DNA from: Apostichopus japonicus
Taxonomy: Eukaryota; Echinodermata; Holothuroidea; Aspidochirotida; Stichopodidae
NCBI RefSeq assembly: GCF_037975245.1
Contig: NC_092572.1
Location: 23,606,489 to 23,670,488 of the forward strand
Direction of reading: 5' to 3'
Length of the DNA stretch: 64,000 nucleotides
Below the pieces are notes generated by a model, which had not been told where the DNA came from, did no database searches, and saw only the letters and a program-made list of their open reading frames with translations. Each line of letters begins with the position of its first letter. Positions within the stretch are counted from its first letter, which is position 1. Both the position numbers and the translations under genes were made by a program. Of the stretch, positions 54,877 through 64,000 are shown piece after piece.

Positions 54877-55940
54877 CAAAGAACCAACAACATCTTGGGA
54901 TCAGGCTGGCAAAGATAAAGTTAAATTGTTTTCTATGCCAGGTTTTTTTTCATTGTTTGTACAAAATGATGATGTGTCGACAAGCAGTTTGTTCACTTCC
55001 TGTATTCAAAGAACGGCAAAACTTCTTTTTATTGAAGAATAAGATCCCTGTTATAATCATGATTTTAACCAAGAAGTCTTGTATTTGAACACCATGCATT
55101 AGGCTAATCCAAATCATTAGCAGGACAGCTTTTCATTGTGTGTAGTAAAGTGACTGCCTTGGTTCTTTGCATATCCTTTTGAAATCATGATTTTTAACTA
55201 AGAAAAATAGGGAAAAAATCTTGTATATTTTTATATGGTATTGTGTGCTAGTGATATTCAATCATTTGTTCAAACAACTCTCGCTAAGTGAGTTTCATAA
55301 TGTGTTGTAAGTTCCGTTTTTAGCAATTTTTTGGGGGGTGGGGGGGTGAATGGAAGAGGCCTATGAATATACTTATGATATTATGCATGGGCAATTGAAT
55401 GCACAAATAAGAGTTTGAGTTTTGGAACAAGCATGAGGCCTGCCTGGTTAAGGACCACAACATTTGTAATGTATTTTGAAATGTTGTATTTTGCACAAAG
55501 TGGGTGGGGGGGGGGGAGGGAGACTTGGGAGTAAAATGGAAAATCAGATCGTGTTATAAATAATGTTGAGTATATTGGTAATGCAACTGTTAATCCTGCT
55601 TTTTAATGAAACCTTTTCAAACCTGTATTGCTCGTTTGTTATATGATGATAACATTTGAACAGTAATTTACCTGAGGCTGTTTGTTGGTAATAGATGAAT
55701 GACAGGATGGATGAACGAAAAACTTCCGACAATCACAGAGTCCTTTCTGAGTCCATCGTCTCTTCACGATCAAAAGACAACGTTTGCGCCCATGTGTCCA
55801 CGAGCATTCAGCCACATGGACCATTGCATAGGCTATGGTCCATATGGTCCATCGACCCGATGGTGCAACTGATCATATGGCCATAGAGTTAATATATTAA
55901 CACTGGACCATCCTTGCATTAGTAGACGATCATATGAAGA
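54877..55940 (+). other. MEGF8 3' UTR and intergenic sequence
   Basis: AT-rich sequence after the stop with two G-rich runs (about 55333 and 55505). I saw no canonical AATAAA in the first kilobase, only AATAAG (55039, 55407), so the polyadenylation site is unresolved. Near 55820-55880 there are short inverted ccatggacc/ggtccatatgg strings. Confidence 0.5.
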
Positions 55941-55944
55941 TGCT

Positions 55945-56318
55945 ATGTTTGTTTTTGGGGACACCCCCTTGGCTCCCTGTCCTAGGTTTTTTTCCCCACA
56001 CAACACCCAATTCCAAAATAAACTTCAGATTCATAATCAGAGTGTGGCGAACTACTAGAAAAGATACACATTTATTTGCGACAAAAAGTTTTTTCACGTA
56101 AAAAAAACGTAGTTTTTGCCAAAATTGACCCAAAATCGATTTCGTATGTGAAGCGCCAACTATGTCTTGAAACTGTAGGTATGGTTTCCCCTTCTGCATA
56201 GCCCCTTTCCTTGTTTGTTTTTGGGGACACCCCCTTGGGTCCCTTTCCCCCTCCCTAGGTTTTTTGCCCCCACACAACACCCAATTCCAAAATAAACTTC
56301 AGATTTGTAATCAGCGTG
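55945..56318. repeat. Diverged edge copies of the 742-bp satellite
   Basis: Two truncated copies share ttttgccccc, acacaacacccaattcca and aaataaacttcagatt with the array beyond 58181. The first is clearly decayed, as expected at an array edge. Confidence 0.88.
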
Positions 56319-58175
56319 CAGGGGCGTATCCAGGTTTTTTTAACCCGGGGGGCGCGAATTACTATCTAAGCGGAGCGCCACCATCGGTTGGCGCGCAGCG
56401 TAGAAGAAAATTTCTGGTATTTATACCCCCCAGATCACCGGAAATGGCACTTCTCGGGCTTAAAAATGACCAACCAGATGTACACTTTTGCCTGAGAACC
56501 AAGTATTTCCCAATAGTTTTTTTTTCCATCCATAACGTTTTTGAAGATTTTCACCAGTCACACATGCATGTTCGACCTCGGCGCATCTCCTGTGGATCAT
56601 TGCTTTTGTAGGTGATTCTACATCGCGGCCCACAATACCCGACAGCCCCACTTTTGAAGGTTTTAAGCCCATTATTTGTTCAGAATTTGAAAATTCACAT
56701 TTGTCGTGAATAAACTCACCTCAAAACATACCCATAATGTTACAAAAAATGTCATCTATGGACAACCAATATAGAAAAACCTCCTTCAACCGGTCAAAAT
56801 TACACGAGTAGAGAGAAGTATGATGAAGAATGTTGGTAAGGAAATTTTCGAAATTTCAGACACAGTTAATTTATTGGTGTACAAATATTTAACCCTCTTA
56901 TAACGGCTATTATAAAACTTGGTTGAAGGAAATGAAAAATTCCAGATATTTCCGAAACCGAACACTACACACATAGGCGTAGGGGGCGGGGGGCTCCTAC
57001 TGAAAGAAAAATAAATTGCAATGATGAAGCTAAAGGAAATGAATAGTTTAAAAAATATCTCCTTGATAATTAAAATAAAGTTCTAAGCTTGGCCGACTAA
57101 TTCGCCATTACTAATGTAAAGGAGAATTTGACATAATTGGACCTAATAATGCTCTTTCTCCATCTACATAAGACATTCCGTTGTTTACATTAGCATTCCG
57201 CGGTATACTGCGCAATTTCCACGGACCGTACGGTACACGATGGCATGCAATGTAATAACCGATGGTTGCTTATGATATTGGCATTAACATTTTGAACGCA
57301 TTTCGGGCAAGTCGTTACAGCCCCCCCCCCCCAAATCAAATTGGGTTCCTATGACAGTTTTGAGGCTGTTCATCCTGGAACCGCCATTTTCATGCTCACT
57401 GATATGATGTGATATCTGTTGTTTGCTTTACAAATTCGAACAGGCGCGTAGCGAATAATTTGCCAAGTGAGGAGCGAAGCCTGTAGGTACACCATCTAAG
57501 CGTAGCGCCACCACGAGTTGGCGCGAAGCGTACAAGGAAATTTTGGCCGAAAATGCCTCCCAGATCGCTAGAAATGACACTTCCCAGCGGCCTTGTAAGT
57601 TGCATCTAAGCATTTTCTATTTCGAAATTACTAGCGACATCATAAAAAAAATATGCTCGGGGGGGGGGGCGGTCGCTCCCTTCCCGAAATGCGTCATGTT
57701 CTCCGACGACTCGGTCGAGTTCGAGACCAGCCACAGTTGGTTTCATAGCACAATTGTTTAAGGCGTCCATATACACGCACACGCGTTATGATAGACCATA
57801 TATAGTATTTATATAGATACATTAGTGAGAGAGGAAATATGGAAAGGTCAAAAATGGAGTTGTCTGTGTAAGGGGTGGGGTGAGGCGCACGCCCCTTTCG
57901 AAATCCTCGATCCATCACTGGCTACCCGGCCATGTGTATATAATAGGGATCAGCGCTGTAATGATGTCACTGTTCCTCTTTCTCTACCCGGTGTCTTGGC
58001 GTTTATCTTCATACTCCCTCACTTTCTCCTTTTTCTCTCCTTCTTTTTCTTTTCCCTTCCTTCCTCTCCTCCTCCTCTTTTTTCCCCTTTTTTCATTTTT
58101 CTTTTCTTTTTTTCTCTTCTCTTTTTCTAACCCGGGGGGCGCGCGCCCCCAACGCCCCCCCTGGATACGCGCCTG
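56319..58175. mobile_element. hAT-like element inside the satellite, 5-bp duplication
   Basis: Left end CAGGGGCGTATCCAGG. The right end reversed is CAGGCGCGTATCCAGG, a 15-of-16 match. GCGTG flanks both sides (56314-56318, 58176-58180). Removing the element and one GCGTG restores the normal satellite string aatcagcgtgtcgcgaac. The 1,857-bp interior encodes no transposase I recognise and has a T/C-rich tract at 57985-58130. Confidence 0.85.
57430..57930. mobile_element. Related older element nested in the hAT-like insertion
   Basis: 57480-57600 repeats, at roughly 75% identity, the sequence at 56355-56480 (ctaagcg-agcgccacca, gttggcgcg, cccagatc). A TIR-like caggcgcgtagcg begins near 57441, and cctcgatccatcactg lies near 57904. 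Boundaries are approximate. Confidence 0.5.
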
Positions 58176-61100
58176 GCGTGTCGCGAACTACCAGAAAAAA
58201 TACACATTTATTGCCTTTGCGACAAAAAGTTTTTTCACCTAAAAAAACCATAGGGGGTACGTACCCCTTGCAGTTTTTGCCAAAATCGACCCCAAATCGA
58301 TTTCGCCCAAATGACGTAACAGGGGGTAATCGATGCTCAGGAGCCCAAATCTGCAACTCTCAGGTCCATATCTGCTTCCGTTCGGGAGATACGTGGTCCC
58401 AAAGTACCCGATAGAAATACGTGTTCTTTATAAGTGCAAAATGTGGTAATCTCCCTCTTTTCAGCCCCCTCTCTTGTCCTCTCTGAAACACTTATCGACA
58501 TTAAAATTAGACGTGGAGTGGAAGACACCCTTGTCTTTGTTATACATCAATTTCGTGTAATTATCTGACCGGGAAGGACTTTTTTGTCTATATGTTTTCT
58601 ATTTGCGCCAAAAATAGGTGTTTTTGTCTTTAAAAGTTTAAAAAGTACGTCTTTTTGGTACCCCTTCCTTTCCACTGAGGGTATGTGACAGAGCTATTTT
58701 TTTGCTATGTGGGAGACGCAACTCCCAGGTACGTGTAGACAACTCATACGGTATCATTAATTATCGGGAAGGGAACATAGTCTATACCTTTTGGAGGCCC
58801 CCTCAAAAATAGTTGTTTTTCAACGGTAGTATTGGGTCCCTTTCCCCCTCCCTAGGTTTTTTGCCCCCACACAACACCCAATTCCAAAATAAACTTCAGA
58901 TTCGTAATCAGCGTGTCGCGAACTACCAGAAAAGATACACATTTATTGCCTTTGCGACAAAAACTTTTTTCACCTCAAAAAACCATAAGGGGTACCTCTT
59001 GCAGTTTTTGCCAAAATTGACCCCAAATCGACCCCAAATCGATTTCGCCCAAATGACGTAACAGGGGGTAATCGATGCTCAGGAGCCGAAATCTGCAACT
59101 CTCAGGTCCATATCTGCTTCCGTTCGGGAGATACGTGGTCCCAAAGTACCCGATAGAAATACGTGTTCTTTATAAGTGCAAAATGTGGTAATCTCCCTCT
59201 TTTCAGCCCCCTCTCTTGTCCTCTCTGAAACACTTATCGACATTAAAATTAGACGTGGAGTGGAAGACACCCTTGTCTTTGTTATACATCAATTTCGTGT
59301 AATTATCTGACCGGGAAGGACTTTTTGTCTATATGATTTCTATTTGCGCCAAAAATAGGTGTTTTTGTCTTTAAAAGTTTAAAAAGTACGTCTTTTTGGT
59401 ACCCCTTCCTTTCCACTGAGGGTATGTGACAGAGCTATTTTTTTGCTATGTGGGAGACGCAACTCCCAGGTACGTGTAGACAACTCATACGGTATCATTA
59501 ATTATCGGGAAGGGGGCATAGTCTATACCTTTTGAAGGCCCCCTCAAAAATAGTTGTTTTTCAACGGTAGTATTGGGTCCCTTTCCCCCTCCCTAGGTTT
59601 TTTGCCCCCACACAACACCCAATTCCAAAATAAACTTCAGATTCGTAATCAGCGTGTCGCGAACTACCAGAAAAGATACACATTTATTGCCTTTGCGACA
59701 AAAACTTTTTTCACCTCAAAAAACCATAAGGGGTACGTACCCCTTGCAGTTTTTGCCAAAATTGACCCCAAATCGACCCCAAATCGATTTCGCCCAAATG
59801 ACGTAACGGTGGGTAATCGATGCTCAGGAGCCGAAATCTGCAACTCTCAGGTCCATATCTGCTTCCGTTCGGGAGATACGTGGTCCCAAAGTACCCGATA
59901 GAAATACGTGTTCTTTATAAGTGCAAAATGTGGTAAACTCCCTCTTTTCAGCCCCCTCTCTTGTCCTCTCTGAAACACTTATCGACATTAAAATTAGACG
60001 TGGAGTGGAAGACACCCTTGTCTTTGTTATACATCAATTTCGTGTAATTATCTGACCGGGAAGGACTTTTTGTCTATATGATTTCTATTTGCGCCAAAAA
60101 TAGGTGTTTTTGTCTTTAAAAGTTTAAAAAGTACGTCTTTTTGGTACCCCTTCCTTTCCACTGAGGGTATGTGACAGAGCTATTTTTTTGCTATGTGGGA
60201 GACGCAACTCCCAGGTACGTGTAGACAACTCATACGGTATCATTAATTATCGGGAAGGGAACATAGTCTATACCTTTTGGAGGCCCCCTCAAAAATAGTT
60301 GTTTTTCAACGGTAGTATTGGGTCCCTTTCCCCCTCCCTAGGTTTTTTGCCCCCACACAACACCCAATTCCAAAATAAACTTCAGATTCGTAATCAGCGT
60401 GTCGCGAACTACCAGAAAAGATACACATTTATTGCCTTTGCGACAAAAACTTTTTTCACCTCAAAAAACCATAAGGGGTACGTACCCCTTGCAGTTTTTG
60501 CCAAAATTGACCCCAAATCGACCCCAAATCGATTTCGCCCAAATGACGTAACAGGGGGTAATCGATGCTCAGGAGCCGAAATCTGCAACTCTCAGGTCCA
60601 TATCTGCTTCCGTTCGGGAGATACGTGGTCCCAAAGTACCCGATAGAAATACGTGTTCTTTATAAGTGCAAAATGTGGTAAACTCCCTCTTTTCAGCCCC
60701 CTCTCTTGTCCTCTCTGAAACACTTATCGACATTAAAATTAGACGTGGAGTGGAAGACACCCTTGTCTTTGTTATAAATCGACCCCAAATCGATTTCGCC
60801 CAAATGACGTAACAGGGGGTAATCGATGCTCAGGAGCCGAAATCTGCAACTCTCAGGTCCATATCTGCTTCCGTTCGGGAGATACGTGGTCCCAAAGTAC
60901 CCGATAGAAATACGTGTTCTTTATAAGTGCAAAATGTGGTAATCTCCCTCTTTTCAGCCCCCTCTCTTGTCCTCTCTGAAACACTTATCGACATTAAAAT
61001 TAGACGTGGAGTGGAAGACACCCTTGTCTTTGTTATACATCAATTTCGTGTAATTATCTGACCGGGAAGGACTTTTTGTCTATATGATTTCTATTTGCGC

Positions 61101-64000
61101 CAAAAATAGGTGTTTTTGTCTTTAAAAGTTTAAAAAGTACGTCTTTTTGGTACCCCTTCCTTTCCACTGAGGGTATGTGACAGAGCTATTTTTTTGCTAT
61201 GTGGGAGACGCAACTCCCAGGTACGTGTAGACAACTCATACGGTATCATTAATTATCGGGAAGGGGGCATAGTCTATACCTTTTGAAGGCCCCCTCAAAA
61301 ATAGTTGTTTTTCAACGGTAGTATTGGGTCCCTTTCCCCCTCCCTAGGTTTTTTGCCCCCACACAACACCCAATTCCAAAATAAACTTCAGATTCGTAAT
61401 CAGCGTGTCGCGAACTACCAGAAAAGATACACATTTATTGCCTTTGCGACAAAAAGTTTTTTCACCTCAAAAAACCATAAGGGGTACCCCTTGCAGTTTT
61501 TGCCAAAATTGACCCAAAATCGACCCCAAATCGATTTCGCCCAAATGACGTAACAGGGGGTAATCGATGCTCAGGAGCCCAAATCTGCAACTCCCAGGTC
61601 CATATCTGCTTCCGTTCGGGAGATACGTGGTCCCAAAGTACCCGATAGAAATACGTGTTCTTTATAAGTGCAAAATGTGGTAAACTCCCTCTTTTCAGCC
61701 CCCTCTCTTGTCCTCTCTGAAACACTTATCGACATTAAAATTAGACGTGGAGTGGAAGACACCCTTGTCTTTGTTATACATCAATTTCGTGTAATTATCT
61801 GACCGGGAAGGACTTTTTGTCTATATGATTTCTATTTGCGCCAAAAATAGGTGTTTTTGTCTTTAAAAGTTTAAAAAGTACGTCTTTTTGGTACCCCTTC
61901 CTTTCCACTGAGGGTATGTGACAGAGCTATTTTTTTGCTATGTGGGAGACGCAACTCCCAGGTACGTGTAGACAACTCATACGGTATCATTAATTATCGG
62001 GAAGGGGGCATAGTCTATACCTTTTAGAGGCCCCCTCCAAAAATAGTTGTTTTTCAACGGTAGTATTGGGTCCCTTTCCCCCTCCCTAGGTTTTTTGCCC
62101 CCACACAACACCCAATTCCAAAATAAACTTCAGATTCGTAATCAGCGTGTCGCGAACTACCAGAAAAGATACACATTTATTGCCTTTGCGACAAAAACTT
62201 TTTTCACCTCAAAAAACCATAAGGGGTACCCCCTTGCAGTTTTTGCCAAAATTGACCCCAAATCGACCCCAAATCGATTTCGCCCAAATGACGTAACAGG
62301 GGGAAATCGATGCTCAGGAGCCCAAATCTGCAACTCCCAGGTCCATATCTGCTTCCGTTCGGGAGATACGTGGTCCCAAAGTACCCGATACAAATACGTG
62401 TTCTTTATAAGTGCAAAATGTGGTAAACTCCCTCTTTTCAGCCCCCTCTCTTGTCCTCTCTGAAACACTTATCGACATTAAAATTACACGTATAGTAGAA
62501 GACACCCTGGTCTTTGTTGTACATCAATTTCGTGTAATTATCTGACCGGGAAGGACTTTTTGTCTATATGATTTCTATTTGCGCCAAAAATAGGTGTTTT
62601 TGTCTTTAAAAGTTTAAAAAGTACGTCTTTTTGGTACCCCTTCCTTTCCACTGAGGGTATGTGACAGAGCTAATGTTTTGCCATGTGGGAGACGCAACTC
62701 CCAGGTACGTGTAGACAACTCATACGGTATCATTAATTATCGGGAAGGGGGCATAGTCTATACCTTTTAGAGGCCCCCTCAAAAATAGTTGTTTTTCAAC
62801 GGTAGTATTGGGTCCCTTTCCCCCTCCCTAGGTTTTTTGCCCCCACACAACACCCAATTCCAAAATAAACTTCAGATTCGTAATCAGCGTGTCGCGAACT
62901 ACCAGAAAAGATACACATTTATTGCCTTTGCGACAAAAACTTTTTTCACCTCAAAAAACCATAAGGGGTACGTACCCCTTGCAGTTTTTGCCAAAATCGA
63001 CCCCAAATCGATTTCGCCCAAATGACGTAACAGGGGGTAATCGATGCTCAGGAGCCCAAATCTGCAACTCTCAGGTCCATATCTGCTTCCGTTCGGGAGA
63101 TACGTGGTCCCAAAGTACCCGATAGAAATACGTGTTCTTTATAAGTGCAAAATGTGGTAATCTCCCTCTTTTCAGCCCCCTCTCTTGTCCTCTCTGAAAC
63201 ACTTATCGACATTAAAATTAGACGTGGAGTGGAAGACACCCTTGTCTTTGTTATACATCAATTTCGTGTAATTATCTGACCGGGAAGGACTTTTTGTCTA
63301 TATGATTTCTATTTGCGCCAAAAATAGGTGTTTTTGTCTTTAAAAGTTTAAAAAGTACGTCTTTTTGGTACCCCTTCCTTTCCACTGAGGGTATGTGACA
63401 GAGCTATTTTTTTGCTATGTGGGAGACGCAACTCCCAGGTACGTGTAGACAACTCATACGGTATCATTAATTATCGGGAAGGGGGCATAGTCTATACCTT
63501 TTGAAGGCCCCCTCAAAAATAGTTGTTTTTCAACGGTAGTATTGGGTCCCTTTCCCCCTCCCTAGGTTTTTTGCCCCCACACAACACCCAATTCCAAAAT
63601 AAACTTCAGATTCGTAATCAGCGTGTCGCGAACTACCAGAAAAGATACACATTTATTGCCTTTGCGACAAAAAGTTTTTTCACCTCAAAAAACCATAAGG
63701 GGTACCCCTTGCAGTTTTTGCCAAAATTGACCCCAAATCGACCCCAAATCGATTTCGCCCAAATGACGTAACAGGGGGTAATCGATGCTCAGGAGCCGAA
63801 ATCTGCAACTCTCAGGTCCATATCTGCTTCCGTTCGGGAGATACGTGGTCCCAAAGTACCCGATAGAAATACGTGTTCTTTATAAGTGCAAAATGTGGTA
63901 ATCTCCCTCTTTTCAGCCCCCTCTCTTGTCCTCTCTGAAACACTTATCGACATTAAAATTAGACGTGGAGTGGAAGACACCCTTGTCTTTGTTATACATC
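58176..64000. repeat. 742-bp satellite array, about 8 units, continues past window
   Basis: Using the string ttgtttttcaacggtagtat as marker, units start at 58813, 59554, 60299, 61305, 62047, 62789 and 63523 (spacings 741, 745, 1006, 742, 742, 734). Internal variation includes ggggtacgtacccc versus ggggtacccc and one or two copies of aaatcgacccc. Each unit shows a 63-aa minus-strand frame and 78-138-aa plus-strand frames that match no family I know. Confidence 0.96.
60775..61035. repeat. 261-bp partial duplication inside one satellite unit
   Basis: At 60773 the unit jumps from ctttgttata back to aatcgaccccaaatcg and repeats up to the same ctttgttata. This accounts for the 1,006-bp spacing. 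Confidence 0.92.

Noticed and set aside
5005-54876. Attractin or attractin-like gene instead of MEGF8
   Set aside because: A second CUB and second kelch propeller are present, no C-type lectin domain was found, and the tail block matches MEGF8.
57825-58242. Frames rich in Phe, Ser and Leu (101 and 120 aa)
   Set aside because: They come from a pyrimidine tract inside the transposon.

Overview
This is a eukaryotic genomic window from a marine invertebrate, most likely a non-vertebrate deuterostome and possibly an echinoderm (low confidence). The grounds are one large intron-rich gene with GT-AG splice sites, tRNA-derived SINEs, decayed non-LTR retrotransposon pieces of the invertebrate type, nested DNA transposons, and a very high load of minisatellites. 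I see no bacterial features: no operons, no CRISPR array and no rRNA.

The window holds one recognisable protein-coding gene, a plus-strand orthologue of MEGF8 (multiple EGF-like domains 8). I traced 40 exons between 5005 and 54876. All boundaries are GT-AG and every splice phase agrees. Together they give about 2,646 residues ending in a stop codon. The domain order is: partial CUB, EGFs, first kelch propeller, PSI-type cysteine modules, Ca-binding EGF, EGF, laminin-EGFs, second CUB, EGFs, second kelch propeller, PSI modules, EGF, laminin-EGFs, one transmembrane helix, and a cytoplasmic tail with an SRPF motif and the conserved MEGF8 C-terminal block. The signal peptide and the first half of CUB1 are missing and presumably lie upstream of the window.

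Layout: 1-4431 is a 56/57-bp satellite of about 78 copies. 5005-54876 is the MEGF8 gene. Most of its larger introns carry a private tandem array, and several also carry TE fragments (LINE pieces, tRNA-SINEs, hAT-like and pogo-like elements, and a three-copy interspersed repeat). 54877 to about 55940 is 3' UTR and intergenic sequence. About 55945-64000 is a 742-bp satellite running off the window, interrupted by a 1.86-kb hAT-like element whose insertion site can be reconstructed exactly.

The most unusual observation is that many of the intronic tandem arrays start exactly at an exon/intron junction. For exons 8, 9, 18, 28, 29, 32 and 34, and probably 16, the repeat unit contains a copy of the exon's last bases plus the 5' splice site. 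The authentic donor is therefore the first member of a row of decoy donors. At exon 32 the unit is 66 bp (22 codons) with no stop, so each of ten successive donors would give an in-frame product differing by 22 residues. This looks like a repeated process in this genome and could generate splice-level protein variation.
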